Source of the DNA: Occultella gossypii
GTDB lineage: Bacteria; Actinomycetota; Actinomycetes; Actinomycetales; Beutenbergiaceae
Direction: 5' to 3'
DNA: 64,000 nt
Assembly: GCF_019947135.1 (NCBI RefSeq)
Contig: NZ_JAGSHT010000007.1
Span: forward strand, 1-64,000
Shown: one piece after another, positions 36,661 through 44,352 of the stretch
Layout of the letters: the number at the start of each line of letters is the position of its first letter
Position numbering within the stretch: position 1 is the stretch's first letter
Made by a program: the position numbers and the translations under genes
The notes under the pieces: model-generated
What the model saw: the letters and a program-made list of their open reading frames with translations, nothing else
The model's database searches: none
What the model was told of the DNA's origin: nothing

Positions 36661-37392
36661 TCAGCTGAACGGCACCGGTGTCATGCCGGCGCGCTCGAGC
36701 TCGGCGCGGACCCGGGTCGCGATCGCGACGGCGTCCGGGTTGTCGCCGTGCACGCAGATGGTCCGCACGTCCAGGCGGACCTGGCTGCCGTCGACGGCGG
36801 TGAGCGCGCCGGTGCGGATCAGGCCGGCCACCCGGACCGCGATGGCTGCCGCGTCGTGCAGCACCGCTCCGGGTTCGGTGCGCGGCACGAGGGTCCCGAG
36901 TGGGGTGTAGGCGCGGTCCGCGAAGCCTTCCGCGATCGCGGTCAGGCCGGCGTCGCGGGCCAGGTCCAGGTCCAGGCTGCCGGGGGCACCGACGACGGCG
37001 AGTCCCGCCCCGCGTGCGAGCGTCACCACCGCTCGTGCGTGCGTTGGGTGGGAGCCGGCCGCGTGGTAGAGCGCACCGTGCGGTTTCACGTAGCTCACCC
37101 GGGTGCCGGCTGCCGCCGCCATGTCGGTGAGTTCGCCGAACTGCTCGGTGATGTGTGCGAGTAGGTCCGCCTCGGTGAGGTCCACGAACCTGCGGCCGAA
37201 ATTCTCCCTGTCCGGGTAGGCGACATGGGCCCCCACCCGGACGCCGCGCGCGGCGGCCGCCTCGCACACCGCGCGCATCGTGGCCCGGTCGCCTGCATGT
37301 CCGCCGCAGGCCACGTTGGCGCTGGTGACCACCGCAAGCATGGCCGTGTCGTCGCCCATGCCTTCACCGAGGTCGGCGTTCAGGTCCAGCAT
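36661..37392 (-). CDS. pxpA: 5-oxoprolinase subunit A (LamB/YcsF family)
   Basis: 243 residues. The family signature is plain: LDLNADLGEGMGDD, then SANVACGGHAGDRATMRAVC, and YVKPHGALYHAA. First gene of pxpABC. A GATCAT element 6 nt before the ATG (minus strand, 37404-37399) could be the -10 of a leaderless promoter. The 81-bp gap to the SHOCT gene shows no palindrome of the regional type. Confidence 0.95.
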   Translation of the reverse strand: MLDLNADLGEGMGDDTAMLAVVTSANVACGGHAGDRATMRAVCEAAAARGVRVGAHVAYPDRENFGRRFVDLTEADLLAHITEQFGELTDMAAAAGTRVSYVKPHGALYHAAGSHPTHARAVVTLARGAGLAVVGAPGSLDLDLARDAGLTAIAEGFADRAYTPLGTLVPRTEPGAVLHDAAAIAVRVAGLIRTGALTAVDGSQVRLDVRTICVHGDNPDAVAIATRVRAELERAGMTPVPFS

Positions 37393-37473
37393 GCACCGAT
37401 GATCCCACGCACGGGGTGGGACTGCGCCGCGCCCACCCGGGACGATCAGATCGCCCGGTGTGGCAGCGCCGCC

Positions 37474-37773
37474 TCAGCCGGCCAGGATGCGGGCCTTCTG
37501 GGCCTCGAACTCGGCGTCGGAGAGGATGCCCTGCTCCTTCAGCGCGCCGAGATCCTTCAGCTGCGCGAGCTTCTCATCCATGCTGGCGCTCGGTGCCGGA
37601 GCGGCGGGCGCAGGGGGCGGCGCGGCGGAGGCGGGTTGCTGCGGCGGAGGTGCCTGCGCCGCCTGTTGTTCCTGCCATCTACCGGCCTGGCGGTGGGCGA
37701 CGCGGCCGGAGACGGCGGTGGCGGTGCCGGCGATCGCGGCGGTACGAGCCATGGTGCGAAGCAGTCGTGGCAT
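37474..37773 (-). CDS. SHOCT domain protein
   Basis: 99 residues. A basic N-terminus with a short Ala-rich segment (MARTAAIAGTATAVSGRVAH) is followed by a Gln/Ala/Pro-rich linker and a C-terminal SHOCT domain: MDEKLAQLKDLGALKEQGIL, then SDAEFEAQKARIL. SHOCT is a short oligomerisation or interaction motif. It lies 48 bp downstream of the DUF6325 gene on the same strand; these two families are often neighbours in actinobacteria. Confidence 0.88.
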   Translation of the reverse strand: MPRLLRTMARTAAIAGTATAVSGRVAHRQAGRWQEQQAAQAPPPQQPASAAPPPAPAAPAPSASMDEKLAQLKDLGALKEQGILSDAEFEAQKARILAG

Positions 37774-37821
37774 GGTGGGTCCCTTCCAATGGGTCCGGGT
37801 GGATGGTCGGATCGGTCGGGC

Positions 37822-38265
37822 TCAGGCGTCCGCTTCGGTCTCGTCGAGGGACGCCAGGAACTCCTCGAGCGGGATCCTGCCGGTGGAGACCAACTGCCCG
37901 CCGGAGGCCCGGACGGCTGCCGCGAACGGAACCGCCCACACGTTCTCGTAGATCAGCACTGCGGCGGAACTGCCCGGCTCGATGACCCCGCCGACATCGT
38001 CGAGGTCGTCCTCCCCGATCAGCCCGGTCGAGGCACCTTCGAAGACCCCGAGGTCGAGCTCGCCATCGCCGTCCAGGTCAGAGACGGTCAGCATCACGAC
38101 CTCACCGTCGACTTCCTTGCGGACGAACAGCAGGTCGATGATCCTGATCAGCCCGCCGTCCACGAGATCGAGCAGTCGCGGAAAGACATCACCGCGGAAC
38201 TGGTTGCCCGGGAACTCCAGAACGAGGTAGTCGATGGGGCCGATCTCGTCGAGAGTTTCGGTCAT
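37822..38265 (-). CDS. DUF6325 family protein
   Basis: 147 residues, acidic and soluble. The start MTETLDEIGPIDYLVLEFPG and the segment LVDGGLIRIIDLLFVRKEVD, plus VLIYENVWAVPFAAAVRASG, match DUF6325. Function is unknown. It leads a two-gene unit with the SHOCT protein; the palindrome at 38390 lies 124 bp upstream, with a CATGCT -10-like element 23 bp from it. Confidence 0.85.
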   Translation of the reverse strand: MTETLDEIGPIDYLVLEFPGNQFRGDVFPRLLDLVDGGLIRIIDLLFVRKEVDGEVVMLTVSDLDGDGELDLGVFEGASTGLIGEDDLDDVGGVIEPGSSAAVLIYENVWAVPFAAAVRASGGQLVSTGRIPLEEFLASLDETEADA

Positions 38266-38389
38266 GGTGCATCCTCCGGATCCGATCGGTGGTGGTGCCC
38301 GCCGCGCGATCTGTGGCAACAGCAGCGTGGCGCGACACCGGGGCCCTCCGCCCACGGACCAGCATGCTCGCCGAGCCCGCGGGGGCGCC

Positions 38390-38406
38390 TCACCCAACCA
38401 GGATGA
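38390..38406. promoter_or_regulatory. 17-bp regional palindrome (perfect)
   Basis: TCACCC-AACCA-GGATGA, between the end of the tetR gene and the DUF6325-SHOCT unit. CATGCT (minus strand, 38366-38361) begins 23 bp away as a possible -10. Confidence 0.75.
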
Positions 38407-38428
38407 AAGCACCTGACCGGTGGCCGAC

Positions 38429-39196
38429 TCAGGACTCGATGAGGTCCGCGAGACCTGCCAGGACCCGGTCCAGGCCGAACCCGAACGCCGCGTCCGGGTG
38501 GTACGCGGCGCCCTGGGCAACACCGGCCGCCGCACCGATCCGGACGGCCCGCGGATAGCGGGCGGGGTCGAGCACGCTCGCGAGCAGGGGCCCGTTCACG
38601 GCCCACCACTGTGCATCCGTGGCACCGGAGTCGCGGCGCGCCGTTTCGACCGCGCGTTCGGCGAGTGCCTGCTGCTGGGTGAAGCCGAGCACGAAGGTCA
38701 GGGCGGCATCGACGTCGACGTCGGACAGACCGGTACCGTCGAACGCGGCCAGCTCATGCTCGTACTTGGCCGTCTGGCCGGGGCCGAGGGGCGGCCGGGA
38801 CAGCGCCACGACCTCCACCAGCCATGGGTGCGCCCGGAGCAGGTCCCGGTTCGCCTCGGCCACGGCCCGGACCCTGCCGCGCCAGCGCCGGCGCCCCCAC
38901 GCCGGGCGCGGCATCGCCAGATACAGCTGATCGACCATGAGGTCGGTCAGCTCCGACATCCCGGGCACATGGGTGTACAGGGACATCGGTGCCATGCCGA
39001 CTGCGGCAGCCACGGCTCGCACGCTCAGCGCCGCCGGTCCATCGGCGTCCGCGAGCGCGATCGCGGCCGCGATCACCTCGTCGAGCGTGTGTGCGGGCGT
39101 AGGTCCGCGACGGCGCGGGACCTGCGGTCCCTGACCGCGCCAGAGCAGGGCGAGGGTCCGGTCGCTACTGCCCACCTCGGATTCGTCGTCGCCCAT
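38429..39196 (-). CDS. TetR/AcrR family regulator
   Basis: 255 residues. The TetR helix-turn-helix spans residues ~38-85 (LDEVIAAAIALADADGPAAL, then VRAVAAAVGMAPMSLYTHVP), and the ligand domain resembles the TetR_C class of tetracycline-type repressors. It is divergent from the VOC gene at 39286, with a clear inverted repeat in the gap, so it most likely represses that gene and itself. An AAGAAT element 7 nt before the ATG could be a leaderless -10. It has no regional palindrome of its own. Confidence 0.92.
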   Translation of the reverse strand: MGDDESEVGSSDRTLALLWRGQGPQVPRRRGPTPAHTLDEVIAAAIALADADGPAALSVRAVAAAVGMAPMSLYTHVPGMSELTDLMVDQLYLAMPRPAWGRRRWRGRVRAVAEANRDLLRAHPWLVEVVALSRPPLGPGQTAKYEHELAAFDGTGLSDVDVDAALTFVLGFTQQQALAERAVETARRDSGATDAQWWAVNGPLLASVLDPARYPRAVRIGAAAGVAQGAAYHPDAAFGFGLDRVLAGLADLIES

Positions 39197-39229
39197 GGGA
39201 ATGATTCTTGCATCCCGATCGTTGTGCAG

Positions 39230-39260
39230 CGTACGGTGTAATTACCTTGTACGCCGTACG
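39230..39260. promoter_or_regulatory. TetR operator: inverted repeat between tetR and VOC gene
   Basis: GTACGGTGTA (39231-39240) and TACGCCGTAC (39250-39259) form an inverted repeat with one mismatch in ten and a 9-bp spacer; the flanking C/G extends it by one pair. A smaller palindrome GTAATTAC lies at 39238-39245. The unusually AT-rich setting between the two divergent starts is typical of a TetR operator. Confidence 0.7.
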
Positions 39261-39285
39261 CCATTACTTGTTAGAAGGAGACCCC

Positions 39286-39678
39286 ATGCGCATCACCGAG
39301 TCATCCCTGTCGCTCAACGTGCCCGACGTCGAGGCCTCGGCCGCCTGGGTCCGCGATCACCTGGGCTTCGCACAGGTCATGGCGGCGGACGGATTCGTCG
39401 CGTTGACACATCCCGAGGCGAGCATCACCCTCATCTATCTGCGGGTAGGGCTGCCGACGTTCAAACCGGCCTCGGCCGCCGGGCCAGCCGACGGCCTTCT
39501 CGTCGTCTTCACGGTGGACGGGATCGACGCCGAGTACGAGCGGCTGCGCGGCGAGGGCGTCGAGATCGTCACCGAGATCGAGACAGAACCGTGGGGAGAG
39601 CGGTACTTCCAGATGAGGGACCCGAACGGCGTCATCTACCAGCTCGTGCAGTGGGTCGCGGCGCCTGACCAGCAGTGA
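39286..39678 (+). CDS. VOC family protein under TetR control
   Basis: 130 residues: ITESSLSLNVPDVEASAAWV and RDHLGFAQVMAADGFVALTH in the first module, FQMRDPNGVIYQLVQWV closing the second. An AGAAGGAG ribosome site lies 5 nt before the ATG. The tetR operator overlaps its promoter region, so it is probably induced by the TetR ligand, perhaps as a detoxifying or antibiotic-binding protein; this is inference from context. Confidence 0.88.
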   Translation: MRITESSLSLNVPDVEASAAWVRDHLGFAQVMAADGFVALTHPEASITLIYLRVGLPTFKPASAAGPADGLLVVFTVDGIDAEYERLRGEGVEIVTEIETEPWGERYFQMRDPNGVIYQLVQWVAAPDQQ

Positions 39679-39714
39679 GGTCCGGCGCTTGCGGCGCACA
39701 CGGTCCCAGAAATC

Positions 39715-39731
39715 TCATCCGCCCGGGATGA
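39715..39731. promoter_or_regulatory. 17-bp regional palindrome (perfect)
   Basis: TCATCC-GCCCG-GGATGA. TAGCGT (39754-39759) begins 22 bp downstream and lies 8 nt before the ATG of the DUF2254 gene, giving the clearest promoter layout of the set: activator site, -10 and near-leaderless start. Confidence 0.8.
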
Positions 39732-39767
39732 GGTCCCGGGAACCGGACCTCCCTAGCGTGTCGGATC

Positions 39768-41048
39768 ATGGCTGCACCCCGGTCCTGGCGGGCCCGGTTC
39801 CGCACGAGGTCCTACCTGAAGGACAGTTTGTGGGTCCTGCCCCTGGCGTGCGCGCTGCTGGGTGCACTCCTCGGGATGGGCACGGCCCGTATCGACGCCA
39901 TCGTGACGACACCCGTCGGCCTGCAGTACGACCCGGGTACCGCGACGACCGTGCTCACCACCATCGCCGGGGCCATGGTGGGCCTGCTCGGCCTGGTGGT
40001 CACCATCGGCGTGGTCGTGGTGCAGCAAGCCACCACTGTGCTCTCGCCGCGGTTCATGCGGCTGTGGTACCGGCAGCGGCTGCAGAAAGTGGTCCTGGGG
40101 ACGTTCACCGGGACGTTCACGTTCGCGTTCACCAACCTGCGCCGGGTTGACGACGGGTCGGTACCCGATCTGGGCGTCACCTTGGCCGGGATCCTCTGCC
40201 TCACCAGTCTCGTGCTGCTCCTGGTGTACCTGGACAGGTTCACGCAGCACCTGCGCCCGGTGGCGGTGGCGGCCCTCGTGCTGACAGCCGGAAGACGCGA
40301 GGCGGACACCGCCCTGCCAGTGACCCGGCCGCACCTGGACGCCACCATGAAAGGGGATCCGGTCCTGGTCGTGCGCACCCCGGCGGATGGCGTGCTCCAA
40401 GGTCTCGATGCTCGCGGACTGCTGGCGCTGGCAGGGCGAGCCGGATGCACCGTGATGCTCGTTCCGGCGGTGGGCACCTTCGTCCCGGCCGGCTCGACGA
40501 TCTTCGAGGTGTACGGACCTGGCGTCCCACGGGCCGTGGACCTGGAGCGCTGCGTGGTCCTCGGGCTGGAGCGGACCATCGAACAGGACCCGGCGTTCGC
40601 CCTGCGGGTGCTCGTGGACATCGCGGCCCGGGCGCTCTCCTCGGCATTCAACGATCCGACGACCGCCGTCCAGGTCATGGACTACATCGAGTCGTTCCTG
40701 ATCGCGGCGGGGCAGCAGGAACTGCCCGCCAGGCATGTGCTGGCCGACGACGCCGGCGTCGCCCGTGTCGTCATCCCAGGACGGCCCTGGGAGGAGTATC
40801 TCGACCTCGGCCTCGCTGAGATCCTGCATTACGGAGCCACCGACCTGCAGGTCTGCCGACGCCTGGCCGCGCTGCTGGACCACTTGCAGACCACCGTCGG
40901 GCCCGAACGGCGGCCGGCCGTGGAGAGCCACCGAGCCGAACTGAGGGCCGCCGTCGAGAGGTCCTTCCCCTCGCCCACGGACCGCGCCCGAGCAGGCCGC
41001 AGCGACCGTCAGGGACTCGGCGCCACCACCGAGCACGCCGACCGCTGA
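39768..41048 (+). CDS. DUF2254 family membrane protein
   Basis: 426 residues. Membrane helices occupy the first ~165 residues (TYPE: LWVLPLACALLGALLGMG, then GAMVGLLGLVVTIGVVVVQQ, with SPRFMRLWYRQRLQKVVLGT between). A large soluble part includes ALSSAFNDPTTAVQVMDYIE, a hallmark of DUF2254. The C-terminal ~40 residues are disordered and charged. Function is not established. It is preceded by a perfect regional palindrome and followed, 73 bp on, by the ClC gene. Confidence 0.9.
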   Translation: MAAPRSWRARFRTRSYLKDSLWVLPLACALLGALLGMGTARIDAIVTTPVGLQYDPGTATTVLTTIAGAMVGLLGLVVTIGVVVVQQATTVLSPRFMRLWYRQRLQKVVLGTFTGTFTFAFTNLRRVDDGSVPDLGVTLAGILCLTSLVLLLVYLDRFTQHLRPVAVAALVLTAGRREADTALPVTRPHLDATMKGDPVLVVRTPADGVLQGLDARGLLALAGRAGCTVMLVPAVGTFVPAGSTIFEVYGPGVPRAVDLERCVVLGLERTIEQDPAFALRVLVDIAARALSSAFNDPTTAVQVMDYIESFLIAAGQQELPARHVLADDAGVARVVIPGRPWEEYLDLGLAEILHYGATDLQVCRRLAALLDHLQTTVGPERRPAVESHRAELRAAVERSFPSPTDRARAGRSDRQGLGATTEHADR

Positions 41049-41053
41049 ACTGC

Positions 41054-41070
41054 TCACCCAGCCTGGACGA
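41054..41070. promoter_or_regulatory. 17-bp regional palindrome (one mismatch)
   Basis: TCACCC-AGCCT-GGACGA, in the 73-bp gap before the ClC gene. GATCCT (41093-41098) begins exactly 22 bp downstream as the -10. Confidence 0.65.
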
Positions 41071-41121
41071 TGACGCAGGGCCGACCGGTCGGGATCCTGG
41101 GGACTGGCCAAGGGAGTTCGG

Positions 41122-42480
41122 ATGCACGCACCCAACGCCCAGGACGGGCCGAGCGCCCCGACCCTTCCATCCCTCCATTCACGCCGCTACCTCGAGATCC
41201 TCCTGATGGCCGCGGCCGTAGGTGTGCCGATCTCCGCTGTGGCCTGGGGATACATGCAACTGGTGCATCGGCTGCAGCACTGGGTCTACGAGGACCTACC
41301 GGCCGCCGTCGGGTTCGGGCAGACACCGATCTGGTGGCCCGTGGCGCCGATGGTGCTGGCCGGACTGCTCGTGGGCCTGACCGTGCGATACCTGCCGGGC
41401 CGCGGTGGAGACTCGCCGGCGGATGGCTTCCATGCGGGTCCCCCGCCCCCATTGCGGGAGCTTCCCGGAATCGTCCTGGCCACGGTGGCGAGCCTCGGAC
41501 TCGGCGCGGTGGTGGGCCCGGAGGCGCCGCTGATCGCGCTGGGCGCGGGCCTGGCCGCGCGCGCGCCTGAGGCGTTCCGGCGTGGACACGACGTCCAGGC
41601 CGTTGCCGTGGTGGGGGCCGCGGGGAGCTTCGCCGCGATCAGCCTGCTGCTCGGTTCCCCGCTGTTGGGCGCGTTCCTGGTGATGGAGGCGGCCGCGGTG
41701 GGTGGCACCGTGCTCGGCCTGATGATGCTGCCCGGCCTGCTCGCCGCCGGGATCGGGGCGCTGGTGATCATCGGACTCGGCTCCCTGACCGGCCTCGGCA
41801 CCGCCTCACTGGCCATCCCCGGTCTGCCCGAGTACGTCCGCCCGGACGTCGTCCAGTTCGGTTGGGCCGTCGGCATCGGGTTGATGGCGCCCTTCCTCGG
41901 GCTGGCGATCCAACGACTGGCCCGGGTGGTGCGGGATCGGGTGGGTTCCCGGCCGGTGCTCGGTACCTCGGTGGTAGGGCTGGCAATCGCGGGCCTGGCG
42001 ATCGCGTACGCGGCGCTGACCGGTGAGGCTCCCACCGCCGTGCTGTTCTCCGGCGAACTGGCGCTCGGTCCGCTCCTGTTGCAGGCCGCGGACTACTCGG
42101 TCCTGACACTGGTCCTGCTCATGGTGTTCAAGGGCCTGGCGTACGCCCTCTCGCTGGGTGCGTTCCGGGGCGGTCCGGTCTTCCCCGGGATGTTCCTCGG
42201 CGCGGCAGGTGGGGTGGCGCTCTCGCATCTGCCCGGCCTGCCCACGGTGGCCGGTGCGGCGATGGGGATCGCCGCGATGTGCGTGGTGATGCTGCGGATG
42301 CCACTGGTCTCGGTCCTGCTGGCCACTCTGCTGCTGTCGCAGGGTCTCGCCCTGATGCCGCTCGTCATCGTCGCCGTCGTCGTGGCCCACGTCCTGACGG
42401 CGTACCTGGCCCGGGCGGGGACGGCGGCCGGTCCCGCCGCACCCGGCGCCGTCGGGCGAACGCAGGTTCAGCCTTCGTGA
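41122..42480 (+). CDS. ClC family chloride channel or antiporter
   Basis: 452 residues with many hydrophobic helices. ClC landmarks: GPEAPLIALG at the pore (the gating Glu is kept, but the common G-[KR]-E-G-P reads G-P-E-A-P), FRGGPVFPGMFLGAAGG (the GxFxP region) and SLLLGSPLLGAFLVMEAAA. No CBS domains. The AAGGGAG ribosome site lies 5 nt before the ATG. A palindrome with a correctly spaced -10 (GATCCT) precedes it. It moves chloride, perhaps against protons, which fits the CPA1 antiporter gene nearby. Confidence 0.92.
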   Translation: MHAPNAQDGPSAPTLPSLHSRRYLEILLMAAAVGVPISAVAWGYMQLVHRLQHWVYEDLPAAVGFGQTPIWWPVAPMVLAGLLVGLTVRYLPGRGGDSPADGFHAGPPPPLRELPGIVLATVASLGLGAVVGPEAPLIALGAGLAARAPEAFRRGHDVQAVAVVGAAGSFAAISLLLGSPLLGAFLVMEAAAVGGTVLGLMMLPGLLAAGIGALVIIGLGSLTGLGTASLAIPGLPEYVRPDVVQFGWAVGIGLMAPFLGLAIQRLARVVRDRVGSRPVLGTSVVGLAIAGLAIAYAALTGEAPTAVLFSGELALGPLLLQAADYSVLTLVLLMVFKGLAYALSLGAFRGGPVFPGMFLGAAGGVALSHLPGLPTVAGAAMGIAAMCVVMLRMPLVSVLLATLLLSQGLALMPLVIVAVVVAHVLTAYLARAGTAAGPAAPGAVGRTQVQPS

Positions 42481-42516
42481 AACGTCGAGGATGGGCCACC
42501 CCCGGAGGGCTCGCGA

Positions 42517-42533
42517 TCGTCCGATTCGTATGA
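42517..42533. promoter_or_regulatory. 17-bp regional palindrome (weak, two mismatches)
   Basis: TCGTCC-GATTC-GTATGA. On its own this would be dismissed, but GAACCT (42556-42561) begins 22 bp downstream, the same spacing as at the other sites, and the next gene is small-protein copy 3. Confidence 0.4.
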
Positions 42534-42597
42534 GGTGGTCGGCTCCCCGACGGCGGAACCTGGGGCGGGCAGCATCGATCAGCGCCGAGGAGGAGCC

Positions 42598-42801
42598 ATG
42601 CTCTACGACATCCGGGTGCGCGGGAGCATCCGGGCCGATGTTGTGGCCGGACTCGGTGACGTGACCGCCGTCGAATCGGGCGCGGACACGATCCTGCGGT
42701 GCCGCGTCCCTGACGTCGCCGCCCTCGCCGGACTCCTTCGTGCCCTGGCGCAGGCCGGCCTGCTGATCCGCGAGTTGCGGAAGGTCGATCCCGGCTCGTG
42801 A
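42598..42801 (+). CDS. Small protein of the four-member family (copy 3)
   Basis: 67 residues: MLYDIRVRGSIRADVVAGLG, then DTILRCRVPDVAALAGLLRA and AGLLIRELRKVD. It is closest to copy 1; both share YDIRVRG, DTIL, VPDVAAL and a following LL/IL helix. A GAGGAGGAG ribosome site lies 3-4 nt before the ATG. Convergent with the antiporter gene (21-bp gap). Function unknown. Confidence 0.82.
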   Translation: MLYDIRVRGSIRADVVAGLGDVTAVESGADTILRCRVPDVAALAGLLRALAQAGLLIRELRKVDPGS

Positions 42802-42822
42802 GGGTCGTGCAGGGCCGGCGGC

Positions 42823-44118
42823 TCAGGAGTGCAGGTCCAGGCGCCGCCGCGGGGCCGGAGCCACCTCGACGAGTTCGGGAGAGGTGGCCGACCGCCCAGC
42901 CGCCCACCTCCCGTAGCGAGCGGCGAGCGGCCCGGCACTGAACCCGTGCACGAGGATCGATGCCAGCACCGTGACGGCCGCGATGTCGAGCAGATGGTCC
43001 GAGAGCGCCGAGGCCCCCAGTGACTCCAGGGCGATGAGGGCGAAGATGACCGTCGCGAGCCCGCGCGGACCGAACCAGCCGACGAACGCGATGGTCGGGA
43101 TCGACCATCCGCGGCCCACCATGGCGATCGCGACCGGGACCATCCGGACCACGGTCAGCGCGCCCACCGCGATGAGCACGGTGCCGATCGTGGCCCTGGA
43201 CAGTGCGGGACCGACCATCGCGGCACCGAACGCGAGCCAGACCACGTACGAGGCCAGCAGGCCAGACGTCTCCGTGTATTCCAGGTCCGCGCCGGCCTCC
43301 TCGGATCCCAACGCCGCGGCCATCACCATCCCACCGACGAAGGCGGCGACGAAGCCGTTCGCAACCACCGCCGTCGCCCCCAGATAGCTCAGCAACGCCA
43401 GCGCGAGGGCTGCCACCTGCTCGGACAGCGGCGACGTCCAACCGCGGCGCCGGCACGAGCGCAGGACCACGCCTCCCCCACCGCCGACCACCACGCCGAC
43501 CAGGACACCGATCGTCAGCGACCACAGCGCGCGTACCTCCCAGCTCTCGTCCCCGAGCAGGCCGGCCTGAGCGGCGACCACCGCGATCAGGACCGTGACC
43601 ACCGGCGTCGCCAGGCCGTCGTTGAGCCCGCTCTCCACGTTCAGCAGGCGGCGTACCCGGGCCGGCACCCGGACATCGCTGACGACGGCGGCACCCAGTG
43701 CCGCATCGGTGGGCGCCAGCAGCGCCGCGATCAGGGCCGCGACGGCCCAGCCCGACGAGGGGAACACCGCGAACGCCAGCAGCGTCCCGGCGACGACGGT
43801 GAGCGGAAGTCCGATGAACAGCAGGCGGCCCACCGGTCGCGGATCACCGCCGACCTCCCGCAGTCGTAGCCGAGCCGCATCCGAGAAGAGCAGCAGCGCC
43901 AGGGTGATCTCGGCGACGGAGAGCAACCACGGCGCGTCCGGGTCCACGGGCACGATCGCGGTGCCGGACTCGCCGAGCACCACACCGATCGCCACGAACA
44001 CCATCGCCGCCGTGATGCCCACTCGCTCGAGCCGCCGCGCCGTGATCGCGTAGGCCAGCACCGACGCCACGATCAGGAGCGGGACCGCGATGCCCGCGAC
44101 CTCGTCACTCGAGCCCAT
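42823..44118 (-). CDS. CPA1-type cation:proton antiporter
   Basis: 431 residues with about twelve membrane helices. Family landmarks include LLAPTDAALGAAVVSDVRVP, with the transport-site Asp region, and LLNVESGLNDGLATPVVTVL, and VGWFGPRGLATVIFAL. It exchanges Na+ or K+ for H+. The ATG at 44118 is chosen: GGAGGAG lies just before it and it gives normal family length; an in-frame start at 44178 is less likely. The palindrome at 44188 and a TACGGT -10 (44165-44160), 22 bp apart, lie upstream. Confidence 0.93.
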   Translation of the reverse strand: MGSSDEVAGIAVPLLIVASVLAYAITARRLERVGITAAMVFVAIGVVLGESGTAIVPVDPDAPWLLSVAEITLALLLFSDAARLRLREVGGDPRPVGRLLFIGLPLTVVAGTLLAFAVFPSSGWAVAALIAALLAPTDAALGAAVVSDVRVPARVRRLLNVESGLNDGLATPVVTVLIAVVAAQAGLLGDESWEVRALWSLTIGVLVGVVVGGGGGVVLRSCRRRGWTSPLSEQVAALALALLSYLGATAVVANGFVAAFVGGMVMAAALGSEEAGADLEYTETSGLLASYVVWLAFGAAMVGPALSRATIGTVLIAVGALTVVRMVPVAIAMVGRGWSIPTIAFVGWFGPRGLATVIFALIALESLGASALSDHLLDIAAVTVLASILVHGFSAGPLAARYGRWAAGRSATSPELVEVAPAPRRRLDLHS

Positions 44119-44187
44119 CACTCCTCCGTGCGCGCCCGGTGTTGGTCCGGGATCCTCGCACCGTAGGCCCACCGTCACGAGAGTGCG

Positions 44188-44204
44188 TCACCCAGTCCGT
44201 GTGA
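44188..44204. promoter_or_regulatory. 17-bp regional palindrome (one mismatch), antiporter side
   Basis: TCACCC-AGTCC-GTGTGA. On the minus strand TACGGT (44165-44160) begins exactly 22 bp away, driving the antiporter gene. It is one of two copies in this divergent gap. Confidence 0.65.
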
Positions 44205-44227
44205 GGGCGGCCGCACCCGGATCCAGA

Positions 44228-44244
44228 TCATGCAGCCTGGGTGA
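44228..44244. promoter_or_regulatory. 17-bp regional palindrome (one mismatch), CYTH side
   Basis: TCATGC-AGCCT-GGGTGA, 40 bp from the neighbouring copy start to start. It lies 108 bp before the CYTH gene; a good -10 at the standard distance was not seen (TTGGAT at 44267-44272 is the nearest). Confidence 0.55.
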
Positions 44245-44352
44245 AGCCCAGCCGCCACCGACGGCGTTGGATGACATTGTCACGCCGCCCGCGCCAGACG
44301 TGATGGGTTGCCACGCCCGACCGTCGGCGCGCGGAAGGTCAGGGTTGACGAG

